DNA from: Rhodococcus sp. P1Y
GTDB lineage: Bacteria > Actinomycetota > Actinomycetes > Mycobacteriales > Mycobacteriaceae
Reading direction: 5' to 3'
DNA length: 64,000 bases
NCBI RefSeq assembly: GCF_003641205.1
Contig: NZ_CP032762.1
Coordinates: 868,001-932,000, forward strand
Made by a program: the position numbers and the translations under genes. The first letter of the stretch is position 1, and every line of letters starts with the position of its first letter. The notes beneath the pieces are model-generated. The model was not told where the DNA came from, ran no database searches, and was given only the letters and a program-made list of their open reading frames with translations. Below, one piece after another: positions 31,247-40,657 of the stretch.

Positions 31247-32206
31247 TCAGGTATCGCAGGCGGCGATGATCTGTCGGTAGACGTCGAACGCAGGCTTCGG
31301 ACGGTAGTCGTCGGTGACGATTCCGAACCGGTGGAACACGTCGGGATTGGAACTGTCGGCATCCCGTAGCGAAAAAAGTTCGTAGGCCTCGATGAGGAGT
31401 TCCTCTTCGAGGTGCACGACGGTATCGATGATCGACCCCAGTGCCGCCGCATCGATCTGCGGAGAATCGCCTGTTCCGCTCGGCCACCCGTTCTCGGTTA
31501 TACGGAGTGGTAAGTGGCCGAGTCCCGCCGGTTCCATCACGTTTGTGCGGTGATGCCTCAACAGGCCCGTGACAGCGGGACGAAGATCGTCGAACGCGAC
31601 CTGCGAGAAAACCCCGGGAAACATGTCCAATCCGATGTAGTCGAGTGACTCCACGAACCGTCTTCCGCCGCTCTCGGTCACTGATCTCAAGAAGCCCACG
31701 TCGTCGCCGAACAGTGGCGTCGTGTTGATACCGATCCGTAGACGCCCTAACCCGAGTTCGTCTGCCCTCGAACGCGCAGCGCCGACCCCAGCGATCATTG
31801 CCTCTATTACGCCGGCGTAGTGGCCGTCCAGTGTTGGATTACCTTGAACGTTCGGCTCTTCCGTGATCTGTATCGAATTGGCGACTGGACCGTAGCGATC
31901 GACCACGTTGCGGACGAACTCGACGTATCCGGTGATGTCGGAGGACCTGGACTGAAACTGCGCCACCACATCCAAGGGCGTGACCAGAGTTGCGAACTGG
32001 TCGGCGTCGATCGGTGCAGTGGTGTCCGTGGCGCAGGGACCTCGTTCGTCGTCGAAAATGCAATATGCCCGCAACAGCAGTATCGAGGCGTGCCCTCTCA
32101 GAACGTCGAGGCATGACTTGATGTGCTGGCCGTTGTCGGGTGAACCGACGGCCATCGTGCCGTCCGCCGCGCCCGCAACGCTCCCGGGGTAGATTCCGAA
32201 GATCAT
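31247..32206 (-). CDS. Clan GH-A-like glycosidase fold protein, coupled to PadR
   Basis: A 319-residue protein with the pattern of a TIM-barrel retaining glycosidase of clan GH-A. SIQITEEPNVQG puts a Glu before Pro-Asn (about residue 117, the acid/base position of the NEP motif). LPLRITENGWPSG puts Glu238 in the ITENG motif, the nucleophile position. The end FHRFGIVTDDYRPKPAFDVY is also typical of such enzymes. There is no signal peptide, so it would act in the cytoplasm. ATG 32206 overlaps the PadR stop (ATGA), implying translational coupling. Family and substrate are not recognised; 'glycosidase-like' rests on these motifs. Confidence 0.72.
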   Translation of the reverse strand: MIFGIYPGSVAGAADGTMAVGSPDNGQHIKSCLDVLRGHASILLLRAYCIFDDERGPCATDTTAPIDADQFATLVTPLDVVAQFQSRSSDITGYVEFVRNVVDRYGPVANSIQITEEPNVQGNPTLDGHYAGVIEAMIAGVGAARSRADELGLGRLRIGINTTPLFGDDVGFLRSVTESGGRRFVESLDYIGLDMFPGVFSQVAFDDLRPAVTGLLRHHRTNVMEPAGLGHLPLRITENGWPSGTGDSPQIDAAALGSIIDTVVHLEEELLIEAYELFSLRDADSSNPDVFHRFGIVTDDYRPKPAFDVYRQIIAACDT

Positions 32207-32790
32207 TGCCGTATCTCGACTTTCGTAGTCCACTCCAATTCTCCGGACCGAATGTCCAAAAGTACGGACTCGACCCAGTCGCGTTCTGCGGCACGGGCCT
32301 GCAGTGCACCCTCCGTTTCGATCATCGTCAGTCGAGGCAACCCGTCTGCCAGAGCCGCGTCGTACGACTGCGTCAGTGCGGCTATGGATTCCTCGAGCGA
32401 TCGGAGCCGGGCGTCCAAGGCATCGAGCGCTGCAGCCCTCTCGACGGCGCCGAGGTATCCCGCGGCGCCCAGGAAGCGCGAGAATTCAGGCGTCGTATCC
32501 CGGATCTGTAGGACCACTCGTCGACCAAGTTCTTCGAAACCGCTCGATGTGAGGGCGTACACGGTCCTAGTCGAGGCGGGGGTGCCCTTCTCCGCGGGTG
32601 CCTTCTCCACCCAACCTGCGGTGTTCAAGGCGGAAACGACGCTGTTGAGTGAACCCCTGTTGACGGGCCATCCGTTCGACGGGCTTCTCTCGCGAAGGGT
32701 CATCTCGATCAAGTACGGATGCATGGAGCGTTCGGCGAGCAGGCCCAGGATCGGGAGAACCAAGGGGTTTTCCAGCATGCGTGACGGCAT
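32203..32790 (-). CDS. PadR family transcriptional regulator
   Basis: A 195-residue PadR protein. The winged helix (about 8-85) has LVLPILGLLAERSMHPYLIEMTL, NRGSLNSVVSALNTAGWV and TVYALTSSGFEEL; a C-terminal helical dimerisation part follows (about 115-165). No Shine-Dalgarno sequence is seen before ATG 32790; ATG 32778 is an alternative. A 12-bp palindrome lies just upstream. Its stop overlaps the glycosidase-like gene, so the regulator probably controls that gene together with itself. PadR proteins respond to small molecules, often phenolics or drugs. Confidence 0.88.
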   Translation of the reverse strand: MPSRMLENPLVLPILGLLAERSMHPYLIEMTLRERSPSNGWPVNRGSLNSVVSALNTAGWVEKAPAEKGTPASTRTVYALTSSGFEELGRRVVLQIRDTTPEFSRFLGAAGYLGAVERAAALDALDARLRSLEESIAALTQSYDAALADGLPRLTMIETEGALQARAAERDWVESVLLDIRSGELEWTTKVEIRQ

Positions 32791-32805
32791 ATCGGGAAAG
32801 TACCA

Positions 32806-32817
32806 GTCTAATTAGAC
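32806..32817. promoter_or_regulatory. Palindrome GTCTAATTAGAC, likely PadR operator
   Basis: A perfect 12-bp AT-centred palindrome 16 bp before the PadR ATG and 40 bp before the divergent DUF6188-like gene. Its location across the PadR promoter suggests an autoregulatory operator; it could also affect the divergent gene. Confidence 0.55.
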
Positions 32818-32857
32818 CTACGCAACGAATCGAGGCGAGTGGCTACACTCGCCGGTG

Positions 32858-33451
32858 ATGGAGATCCAGTTGAAGTCACTGCGCGTGCGGAATGTTCATC
32901 TGGACTTCGACTTGAGTCTCGAGTTCGACGACGGCTCGACGGTCGGGCTGAGCGAGCTCGACGTCGATGGGTTGCTCGTCGACGAGGACAATCAGTTCGA
33001 GGGTTTGCGTGCGTTGAATCCTCTCGTCGGGGCGATCTGCAGCACCGCCGAGGTGACTACCTCGGGTGCATTGGTGATCGGATTCGGCAGCCGGGCCGTG
33101 ATCCGTGCGTCTCCGCGCGACGACGTGGAGTCTTGGGAATACACAGCAGCGAGCGGCGCGACGGTGCTGTGCCTGCCTGGCGGCGAAATCGAGTATCTCG
33201 CCGCACCCGAGGCTCGCAGAGCCGAATCTCATCGACCCGGTCTGCCTGCGATCGACGCCACGGCTGTGCGCATCTCGGTGGGTGAGGATGGCGGTATTAC
33301 GTTCTCGGACAACACGATGATTCGAACGACTGTCGACCTCGCATCGGCGTATCTGGTGCTACGTGAGAGCGTGAGGGCTATTCGCCATCTCGATGGCGTG
33401 CACTGTCTGGAGCTGTCGTCCGGTTACGTGGTGCGTTCATCGTCGCCGTAG
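32858..33451 (+). CDS. Hypothetical protein, DUF6188-like
   Basis: A 197-residue soluble protein beginning MEIQLKSLRVRNVHLDF. Two segments look related in pattern: VHLDFDLSLEFDDGSTVGL near the start and AVRISVGEDGGITFSDNTMI near residue 145, suggesting an internal repeat of a beta-rich fold. This fits the DUF6188 type found in actinobacterial neighbourhoods, some of them immunity-like; I am not certain. TACACT at 32844-32849 places transcription start near ATG 32858, so the gene may be leaderless. The 3' end overlaps the convergent hydrolase by 15 bp. Confidence 0.68.
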   Translation: MEIQLKSLRVRNVHLDFDLSLEFDDGSTVGLSELDVDGLLVDEDNQFEGLRALNPLVGAICSTAEVTTSGALVIGFGSRAVIRASPRDDVESWEYTAASGATVLCLPGGEIEYLAAPEARRAESHRPGLPAIDATAVRISVGEDGGITFSDNTMIRTTVDLASAYLVLRESVRAIRHLDGVHCLELSSGYVVRSSSP

Positions 33452-34279
33452 AAAATCCATGATCGGCTCGGTCTGGCCGAGTACAGCGTGTCCGACCCCC
33501 GGGAGGAGTGTCACCGAAGCGTCTGGCACGCAGCGGGAGATTCGCTTCGCAGTCTGCGACGAGTCAATCATGACGTCGTCGGCGCCGAGGATCACGCGCA
33601 CGGGAACCGAAATCGACTCCAGCGCAGTTTCGGAGAAGATCGGAAGCGTGCCGGTTCGGGGTTTGAAGTGTGTGAAGATCAACGTGACGTCATCTAGCGC
33701 GTCCTTGGTGAGCGCGTCGTCCAGGCCGGTGACCATGCGCGCTGTGCGTCGCCGACCACGCGAGCCGAACGCTCCGAGCAGCAGGGCCGCAGGAAGCCAG
33801 CCCCAGGTTTGCCTTCCGATCCCGCCGGGGCACAACAGGGCGAGGGACGTGACACGGCTCGGTCTACGAATCGTGTAATCGGCTGCCACCCAACCGCCGA
33901 GCGACATGCCGACAAACGTGGCACTCTCGATTTCGAGTGCGCCGAGGACTTCATCCATCCATGCCGCGGTGGCGTCGGTCTCCAGAGCTAGGCGTACTCC
34001 GGCGCTCCCGCCGGGTTCGCCGAGCATGTCCACGGCGTACACCCTGAATTCGCTGGACCATACGGCAATGTCACCGGCCCAGGTGCTCGCGTTCGCTCCG
34101 GACCCGTGCAGCAACACCACCGGCGGTGCGCCCGGCGGACCGGAGGCGACCACGAAGGTCTCACCTGCCGATGTCGGGATTCGAAGGTGATCGGCCGGGG
34201 CTGGCCATCGATCGAGCTGCTCCGCGTAGCGACGACGGACCGCGTCTGCACCCGATTGGGACTTGAAAATTGTGCTCAT
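33437..34279 (-). CDS. Alpha/beta hydrolase
   Basis: A 280-residue alpha/beta-hydrolase. HGSGANASTW forms the oxyanion hole, GMSLGGW carries the nucleophilic Ser, GADDVMI the Asp region and LLPGVGHAVLG the catalytic His. ATG 34279 has AAGGAGG 4 bases upstream, which decides the start. It lies downstream of a LysR gene (34319-35230) in the same direction with 39 bp between, so the two may be co-transcribed. It may be an ester, epoxide or C-C hydrolase; substrate unknown. Confidence 0.88.
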   Translation of the reverse strand: MSTIFKSQSGADAVRRRYAEQLDRWPAPADHLRIPTSAGETFVVASGPPGAPPVVLLHGSGANASTWAGDIAVWSSEFRVYAVDMLGEPGGSAGVRLALETDATAAWMDEVLGALEIESATFVGMSLGGWVAADYTIRRPSRVTSLALLCPGGIGRQTWGWLPAALLLGAFGSRGRRRTARMVTGLDDALTKDALDDVTLIFTHFKPRTGTLPIFSETALESISVPVRVILGADDVMIDSSQTAKRISRCVPDASVTLLPGVGHAVLGQTEPIMDFLRRR

Positions 34280-34318
34280 GAACCTCCTTAATTGCACTCA
34301 AAGTAACCTATTGGGAAG

Positions 34319-35230
34319 TTATAGGGAAGTATGAGGTATCAGGCCGAGGTTGAGGCGGTGAACGTGGGTGCGAAACCGCTCGACCGCGGCGGTGGGTTTC
34401 CGCGCGGTTGTTGCGAGCCCGACCTGACGCGCACGTGCTCCGGTGAGAGGTACGGCTTTCACCCCCACGTCCTGAACTTCCGCAGCCGGCAGGAGCGCAA
34501 CTCCCAGGCCTGTCCGGACAAGCGCTCGAATCGTGTCGATCTCGTTGATCTCGAATGGAACTCGGGGGACGAAGCCGGCCTCGGCGCACCACTCGTCGAG
34601 GAGGGTCCGCAAATGGAAGGACGGTGGGCTCGCAACGAACGACTCGTCGACGAGGTCCAGTATCGACACTTCCCCCCGCGCCGCCAGAGGATGTGTCGAT
34701 GCCACGTGAGCGTAGATCTGTTGTGCGCCGATCACTGTGGTGTCGACGTCGGTAGGCGGAGGGATGAGTACCGCGATATCGAGCCTGCCGTCTCGGATCA
34801 TGTCGGCAAGCGATTCACCGTGCGCCTGTACGAGCCGGACGCGCACCCGCGGTGCTTCTCGGTGGAAGTCCTCCAGTAGCGCCGCAATGGAGTGCGATCC
34901 GAGCGTGAGCGGAAACCCGAACCGAACGAGTCCGCTGTCCGGATCGGCGTCGGAACGGACCGAGGCGACGGCGTCGTCGAGATCGGCTACCAGGCGATGG
35001 GTGCGCTCGTACAGGTCTCGTCCTGCGGCAGTGAGCGTCACCCCGCGTCCTGCGGGCTGGATCAACGCTAGGCCGAGTATCCGCTCCAAGGCCTTCACCC
35101 GTCTGCTGATCGACGACTGTGGGACGTCGAGGGCATCGGCTGCACGCGTCACATGGCCTTCGGACGCGACGGCGTCGAATGCAGCAAGCAAAGGTGCGAC
35201 AGATTCGCCTGGATTCTTCCATTCATCCAT
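34319..35230 (-). CDS. LysR family transcriptional regulator, divergent from mqo
   Basis: A 303-residue LysR-type regulator. The HTH (about 12-70) reads LLAAFDAVASEGHVTRAADALD, VPQSSISRRVKALERILG; the effector domain (about 95-300) contains VRFGFPLTLGS and LGVALLPAAE. ATG 35230 is close to the divergent malate:quinone oxidoreductase start (88 bp), which makes it the probable regulator of mqo and perhaps of the hydrolase downstream of itself. Effector unknown. Confidence 0.9.
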   Translation of the reverse strand: MDEWKNPGESVAPLLAAFDAVASEGHVTRAADALDVPQSSISRRVKALERILGLALIQPAGRGVTLTAAGRDLYERTHRLVADLDDAVASVRSDADPDSGLVRFGFPLTLGSHSIAALLEDFHREAPRVRVRLVQAHGESLADMIRDGRLDIAVLIPPPTDVDTTVIGAQQIYAHVASTHPLAARGEVSILDLVDESFVASPPSFHLRTLLDEWCAEAGFVPRVPFEINEIDTIRALVRTGLGVALLPAAEVQDVGVKAVPLTGARARQVGLATTARKPTAAVERFRTHVHRLNLGLIPHTSL

Positions 35231-35318
35231 AAACGGATCATAAACCTACCCAAATTTCATTGGACGGATTGATCGGCTAACGCGACGATGGTGATGCGAC
35301 GAACGAGAGGGGACAAAC

Positions 35319-36728
35319 ATGAACTCGCGCAACGAAATTCTGGATGTGGCGCTCATCGGTGGTGGAGTTATGTCGACGACGCTCGGGGCATTGCTGTGCA
35401 AGGTGTTGCCGGACAGATCGATTGCGTTGTTCGAGCGACAGGGCAGCCTGGCGGGCGAGAGTTCGAATGCGTGGAACAACGCGGGGACCGGCCATGCCGG
35501 GCTCTGCGAACTCAACTACATGCCGGATCCGGAGGATCCGTCCACGACGGCAGCTATTGCCGAGAAGTTTCAGTTCTCCGTGGACTATTGGAGTGCGTTG
35601 ACTGCCTGCGGTGATCTCGACCGGTCGTTCATGAACAGTGTTCCGCACATGAATGTGGTCCTCGGTGAGGCCGACGTCGACTACCTGCGGCGACGGTGGA
35701 CGACGCTGCAGAAGGACCCGAAGTTCTCGGCGATGGAGTTCACCGAGGACCTCGAGGCGATCGCGGGGTGGGCTCCCCTGCTCGTGAAAGGTCGGCCGCC
35801 ACACGAGCGCGTCGCTGCGACGCGACACGAGGGCGGGACCGACGTCGACTTCGGGAAGCTGTCTCGCTCACAGGCAGAGTTCATGGAGAACAGGGGATGC
35901 CTCATCCGAACCGGCCACGACATCACACGCATTCGACGCGGGAGCGACGGGGTGTGGTCGTTGTCCGGCCGAATTCACGGCTCGCGTAAGCGGTTTCATG
36001 TTCGCTCTCGGTTCGTCTTCGTCGGCGCAGGCGGATATGCGTTGCGTATGCTCCAGAAGGCCCGCGTTCGTGAGGTTCGTGGTTACGGCGTGTTCCCGTT
36101 CGGTGCGCAGTTTCTTCGTACGGATCGGGCAGAGGTGGTGGACCGGCACGACGCGAAGGTCTACGGAAAGCCGGCGCTCGGTGCACCGCCGATGTCGTTG
36201 CCGCACTTGGACAAGAGAATCGTCGACGGTGAACCCTCCTTGATGTTCGGGCCGTACGCAACGTTCAGTACTCGTCTCCTGAAGCACGGTGGGCTGCGAG
36301 ACCTGTTCACTACCATCAGGCCCGGCAACGTGCCGAGTGTGCTCTCGGTCGGTGTGCAGAACTGGCCTCTCGTTCGCTATCTGGTCGGTCAGCTCGTCGC
36401 CTCGAACGAGAAGAAGTTCGACGAACTGCGCAGGTTCTGCCCGTCGGCAGATCCGTCCGACTGGTACCGCATTCAGGCAGGTCAACGTGCGCAACTGATC
36501 AAACCGGTGTCGAGGTTCCGCGGCGAGCTCATGTTCGGCACCGAGATCGTCACCGGCGAGGACGGGACAATCGCCGGTCTACTCGGAGCCTCGCCCGGTG
36601 CCTCGGTTGCTCCCGCCGCCATGGTCGAAGTTCTGCAGAAATGTTTCGGCGGGGACAGGCACCTGTGGGAGCCCCGCTTGCGGGCACTGATTCCGACGTT
36701 CGGTAGAGCCGACACCACGGTTGGCTAG
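35319..36728 (+). CDS. mqo: Malate:quinone oxidoreductase
   Basis: A 469-residue FAD-dependent membrane-associated enzyme that oxidises L-malate to oxaloacetate and passes electrons to the quinone pool. The N-terminal FAD loop is DVALIGGGVMSTTLGALL. Family segments include ESSNAWNNAGTGHAGLCELNY, FMNSVPHMNVVLGEADVDYLRRR broken by usual changes, EGGTDVDFGKLSRS and PVSRFRGELMFGTEIV. It is slightly shorter than typical (about 490-500 residues) but complete at both ends. A divergent LysR is its likely regulator. A second LysR is convergent downstream. Confidence 0.94.
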   Translation: MNSRNEILDVALIGGGVMSTTLGALLCKVLPDRSIALFERQGSLAGESSNAWNNAGTGHAGLCELNYMPDPEDPSTTAAIAEKFQFSVDYWSALTACGDLDRSFMNSVPHMNVVLGEADVDYLRRRWTTLQKDPKFSAMEFTEDLEAIAGWAPLLVKGRPPHERVAATRHEGGTDVDFGKLSRSQAEFMENRGCLIRTGHDITRIRRGSDGVWSLSGRIHGSRKRFHVRSRFVFVGAGGYALRMLQKARVREVRGYGVFPFGAQFLRTDRAEVVDRHDAKVYGKPALGAPPMSLPHLDKRIVDGEPSLMFGPYATFSTRLLKHGGLRDLFTTIRPGNVPSVLSVGVQNWPLVRYLVGQLVASNEKKFDELRRFCPSADPSDWYRIQAGQRAQLIKPVSRFRGELMFGTEIVTGEDGTIAGLLGASPGASVAPAAMVEVLQKCFGGDRHLWEPRLRALIPTFGRADTTVG

Positions 36729-36751
36729 ATTGGCGTCGGAGTCTCAGATCG

Positions 36752-37642
36752 TCATGTCCACACGTCTGTAGGCGCGGTATCGGCTAATGCAGCCACAAGG
36801 TCGCGCTGAATGGCGGTGACGGGCACCGAGGCGTCGACCACGGCCGAGACCGGTAGTTGCAGCCTGTGTTGCGCCTCGGTCCGGAAGACGAGACCGGTTT
36901 TGGGAGTGCTCTCGGCGGTGCTCGCGTACAGGATCGACCAGCATTCCGGGTGGTTGAGCAGTTCGGCACTTGCGGTGTGATCGAGTGCGATCGGAGGTCC
37001 GAACGCCAGACGGAGCCCGCTGCGCTTCATCGCGCCCTCGACGACCCGGTGCAGCAGGATCTGCTCGCTTCGTTTGGGGAGCAGTAGGGGGTACTCGGCG
37101 AGCTGCCCCAAGTTCGGATGCTCGACGCCTGCGAGCGGATGCCCCTCGGCAAGGGCGATCACCAGATCCTCCGTCCAGAGTTCTGTCACATGTAGACCGG
37201 AGCGTTCGACGCTGCCCCGGATCAGGGCTACCTGACAGTCTCCCGAGGTGACGGCTTCGATTTGCTCGGCGAATCGTTTCAGTACGAAATCGATTTCGGC
37301 TTCCGGATGGTGCTCACGAACCTGCACGATTGCCGCGATGGCGTTGGCCGCAAACGTCATGTTGGCGGTGAGTCGTAGTTGGTTCTGTCTCCGAGCGGTC
37401 AGCGCCAACGCGGTGTGTTCCAGCTCGACCATATGCCGGGCGATGGACACCAATTGTGCTCCGACAACGGTCAATCGAACCGTACGCGAAGACCGCTCGA
37501 ACAACGCCTCGCCCATCTCACGTTCGAGTTTGGCGATCTGCAGACTGATGGCCGATTGGGACACGTAGCACCGCTCTGCGGCGCGAGAGAAGTTCAGTTC
37601 CTCGGCGACCGCGAGGAAGTACTTGAGCTGACGCAGTTCCAC
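36752..37642 (-). CDS. LysR family transcriptional regulator, divergent from ndh
   Basis: A 296-residue LysR regulator beginning VELRQLKYFLAVAEELNFSR, the family's usual N-terminus. GTG 37642 is preferred, with GGAG 8 bases upstream; ATG 37672 (adding SRTHGWSTR) is an alternative. HTH reads AAERCYVSQSAISLQIAKLE. The effector domain includes DVWT at the end. It is divergent from the type II NADH dehydrogenase gene (119 bp), so that gene is its likely target. The stop lies 24 bp from the convergent mqo stop. Confidence 0.9.
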   Translation of the reverse strand: MELRQLKYFLAVAEELNFSRAAERCYVSQSAISLQIAKLEREMGEALFERSSRTVRLTVVGAQLVSIARHMVELEHTALALTARRQNQLRLTANMTFAANAIAAIVQVREHHPEAEIDFVLKRFAEQIEAVTSGDCQVALIRGSVERSGLHVTELWTEDLVIALAEGHPLAGVEHPNLGQLAEYPLLLPKRSEQILLHRVVEGAMKRSGLRLAFGPPIALDHTASAELLNHPECWSILYASTAESTPKTGLVFRTEAQHRLQLPVSAVVDASVPVTAIQRDLVAALADTAPTDVWT

Positions 37643-37761
37643 CCTGGTGCTCCATCCATGAGTTCTACTCATTGATGCTATTCCATCTTTCGCGTTGATA
37701 ACGAGGCGGGCCTGCAGTTTCATGGAGTGAGGAAGTTGGAATCGAACAGGAAGAGAAGGCA

Positions 37762-39072
37762 GTGGACACGTACGAGGTCGTCATCGTTGGATCGGGATTC
37801 GGAGCATTGGCTGCGGCCAAGTCTCTGGGTAAGGCCGGCGTGAGGTTCTCGCTCATCTCCAGCACCACGGAACATCTCTTCCAGCCGTTGCTGTACCAGG
37901 CCGCTACCGGAATGATCTCGACCGGAGAGATCGCACCCCCGATCAGGCAGATTCTCGCGCAGTACGACTCGGCTGATGTGCGCCTCGGCAGGGTCGTCGA
38001 CGTCGATCCGGACAAGAATCAGGTCAGCTACGTCGGCGCCGGCACGCAGCACACCATCGGTTTCGGCAGGCTCATCGTCGCCACCGGCGCGACGCAGGCG
38101 TACTTCGGCCGCGACGAGTTCAAGGACCGCACCTTCGCGCTCAAGACCGTCGACGATGCCATTGCGCTGCGGGAACAGATCCTGAACTGCTACGAGACCG
38201 CGCACCTGACCGAGGATCCGAAAGCAAAGAAGGATTTGCTGAGCTTCGTCGTGGTCGGCGCGGGCGCGACTGGTGTCGAGCTTGCTGGCCAGATCATGGA
38301 TCTCGCCCACCGCTACTTCGCCGGTTCGTTCCCCGACATCACTGCGGACGACGTGACGGTCACCCTCGTCGACGGCGTCAAGGACGTACTGCCGGCATTC
38401 GGAGGCAAGCTGAGCGCCTACGCCCGCGCCAAGCTGGAGAAGTCCGGCGTCGAGGTCGTCACCGGAGCCATGGTGACCGACATCGTCGACGACACGGTCA
38501 CCGTGCAGGACGTCGATACCAAGACCTCGCGAACGATCGCAGCCAAGACGGTCGTCTGGTCGGCGGGTGTCCAGGCCAGCGACTTGGCGTCAACCATCGC
38601 AGAGCGCACCGGATGCGAAACAGACCGTGCAGGAAGACTTCTCGTGCACGATGATCTGACCGTGGGTACCGCGCAGAACATCTACGCCATCGGCGACGTG
38701 ACGTCGCTGAACAAGCTTCCCGGGCAGTCGCCCGTCGCGATGCAGCAGGGTCGCCACGTTGCCAAGACCATCACCGGCAAAGTCGACGCAGGAACCCCGT
38801 TCAAGTACGTCGACAAGGGCAGTATGTCGATCGTCGGGCGATTCAGCGCCGTTGCTCGGCTATTCGGCAAGGTCGACATGTCGGGTCCGATCGCCTGGGT
38901 CATGTGGCTGGCGGTTCACCTGATGTACATGGTGGGATTCAGGAACCGCTACGTCGCAGTGGTGTCGTGGATGAGCTCGTACATCGGGGACAAGCGCCCG
39001 CACTTCCAGTACACGGACAGGGTGGCGCTCCGCCTTGCAACGCGTGAGGAAGAAGAGCGACAGGCGGCCTAG
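37762..39072 (+). CDS. ndh: Type II NADH:quinone oxidoreductase (NDH-2)
   Basis: A 436-residue flavoprotein of the NDH-2 group. The FAD-binding loop EVVIVGSGFGALAAAKSL is at the start; FQPLLYQAATGMIS is a typical NDH-2 motif; a second GxGxxG (VVVGAGATGVELAGQIMDL) binds NADH; NIYAIGDVTS closes the FAD site. A hydrophobic C-terminal segment (WVMWLAVHLMYMVGF) fits membrane association. It passes electrons from NADH to menaquinone without proton pumping. GTG 37762 follows GAGAAGG. It lies next to mqo, another quinone-reducing dehydrogenase, which suggests a respiratory locus. A strong hairpin follows. Confidence 0.92.
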   Translation: MDTYEVVIVGSGFGALAAAKSLGKAGVRFSLISSTTEHLFQPLLYQAATGMISTGEIAPPIRQILAQYDSADVRLGRVVDVDPDKNQVSYVGAGTQHTIGFGRLIVATGATQAYFGRDEFKDRTFALKTVDDAIALREQILNCYETAHLTEDPKAKKDLLSFVVVGAGATGVELAGQIMDLAHRYFAGSFPDITADDVTVTLVDGVKDVLPAFGGKLSAYARAKLEKSGVEVVTGAMVTDIVDDTVTVQDVDTKTSRTIAAKTVVWSAGVQASDLASTIAERTGCETDRAGRLLVHDDLTVGTAQNIYAIGDVTSLNKLPGQSPVAMQQGRHVAKTITGKVDAGTPFKYVDKGSMSIVGRFSAVARLFGKVDMSGPIAWVMWLAVHLMYMVGFRNRYVAVVSWMSSYIGDKRPHFQYTDRVALRLATREEEERQAA

Positions 39073-39107
39073 TTCGTCGGCCTGAGCGCCTTCCCGCGGT
39101 CGTATTT

Positions 39108-39141
39108 CGTTCCCGCGACCCCGATCGGGGTCGCGGGAACG
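39108..39141 (+). terminator. Perfect 17-bp-arm hairpin after ndh
   Basis: CGTTCCCGCGACCCCGA (39108-39124) and its exact complement (39125-39141) form a perfect 34-bp palindrome 35 bp past the ndh stop. There is no T-tract, as is usual for actinobacterial terminators. It may act in both directions, although no convergent gene is present here. The following 39142-39363 holds only the GGDEF gene promoter region. Confidence 0.75.
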
Positions 39142-39363
39142 CAACGTATACGCGGGAGCTGCGCGCAATCGGGAAGTCTCACATCGGTCCACCGGCAACA
39201 ATCGGTACATCTCAATAAATCCGACCGCCGGTCGGACGGAATCCTCGAAAACAGTCTGTACGACGGTTTATTGCCCTATCGTGATTTTCGCAGCCCCGGG
39301 TCGTTTCGGCATTGGGCAACTCACAGATTCGGTTAGCCGGAAGAACAGCTTGGGGGTTCGGAC

Positions 39364-40536
39364 GTGACCACACTCGAGGCGAAGGTCAACGCACGCGAGA
39401 CACTCGGTGCCAGGCGTTCGGGTCGGCATCGGCGCAGCTGGCTTTCCCAGGGCTCGGCGGCGTTCTCGGATTGGTTTCATGCCCCGCACGATTACTCGTG
39501 GATCGTTCAACATCGTTCGGTTCGACACCTGCATCCGGTTATTCGGGGAGTCTTCTGCGCCGCGACGCTGATCTACGCCCTGACGTCGGCAATCATGATG
39601 TTCAGTCCCCGCGGTCCCCAGGGGCTGGAGGCGCGAGCCTGGGTGTGTTTCATGCTGGTCGTCCAGCTGGGCGTCGCGTACGTCCTACTCACCTGTCCGG
39701 TGCCGAACAAGCTGGGTTTCGTTGCTTTCGGAATCTTCGGTGACGTAGGTCTTGCATCGGTGCTTGTCTGCTACGACGCGACCGCGGCAACGATGGGCAG
39801 TGCCTTGTTCGTCGTCACCGGTGCCTACTGCATCTTCTTCCTCAGTCCTCGCTGGATGGTGGCGCACCTGCTCTTCGCGTGCGGGTTCGTCGTGTTCTCG
39901 GCTTGGCGGGGTTGGTCCACCTCCGGCGAGCATCCTGCGACCACTCTTGCAGTCCTGACCGTGATCCTCACAGCTGTTGCCGGTGTACCGGTCTTCGCAC
40001 ACATTGCATGGACTGCCATCGGAGGAGATGCTCGCCGCTCGGCGCGAGACCCGTTGACCGGTTTGCTGAACAGACGCGGACTGGATTCCGCCGTTCTCGA
40101 TCTGTGGGACGCCGCGGTTGTCCGAAGCGAGTCGATTGCGGTCGCGATGGTCGACGTCGACAAGTTCAAAGCGGTCAACGACATCCACGGACACGACGCA
40201 GGTGATCGCGTCTTGATCAACATCGCCCGCAGGCTCGAAGGCGTCGTCGGTTCCTGCGGGGTCGCTGCGCGAACTGGCGGGGAGGAGTTCGTCGTGGTGA
40301 TGACGGGCGAGCGGACGGCCGTCGAATTCAGGATGGTCCAGGCCCTGTCCGTTGTTCACGACGAGAGCGACGAGGTGCCCATCACGGCAAGCTTCGGAGT
40401 GACCGTCCTCGAATCCGATTCGGTGCTGCGGTCGGCCGGCCACTCGATCGTCGGTCGGATGCTCAGGTCGTCCGACGCCATGATGTACCGGTCCAAGGCT
40501 GCCGGAGGTAACAGAATCTCCGTCGCTTCTCTGTGA
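39364..40536 (+). CDS. Membrane GGDEF diguanylate cyclase
   Basis: A 390-residue protein. About six membrane helices (about 60-220) form an uncharacterised sensory domain, followed by a GGDEF domain (about 228-390): ARDPLTGLLNRRGLDSA, VAMVDVDKFKAVNDIHGHDAGD and RTGGEEFVVV (GGEEF at residues 305-309, catalytically competent in the family). No RxxD inhibitory site was seen at the usual spot. It should make cyclic di-GMP from GTP at the inner face of the membrane. GTG 39364 follows TTGGGGG. It precedes the PucR-like and EAL genes on the same strand, giving a small c-di-GMP locus. Confidence 0.9.
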   Translation: MTTLEAKVNARETLGARRSGRHRRSWLSQGSAAFSDWFHAPHDYSWIVQHRSVRHLHPVIRGVFCAATLIYALTSAIMMFSPRGPQGLEARAWVCFMLVVQLGVAYVLLTCPVPNKLGFVAFGIFGDVGLASVLVCYDATAATMGSALFVVTGAYCIFFLSPRWMVAHLLFACGFVVFSAWRGWSTSGEHPATTLAVLTVILTAVAGVPVFAHIAWTAIGGDARRSARDPLTGLLNRRGLDSAVLDLWDAAVVRSESIAVAMVDVDKFKAVNDIHGHDAGDRVLINIARRLEGVVGSCGVAARTGGEEFVVVMTGERTAVEFRMVQALSVVHDESDEVPITASFGVTVLESDSVLRSAGHSIVGRMLRSSDAMMYRSKAAGGNRISVASL

Positions 40537-40657
40537 GACTTCGTCAAAACAAACTTACAGTTGGTTTAAGGCCGAGAAATACGCCCGATAGTTTGATTTG
40601 TGCGCTACCTTTCTCGGGCAGGGATTTCAGCGACTGTGTGGAAGGGGCGGAGGTCGT

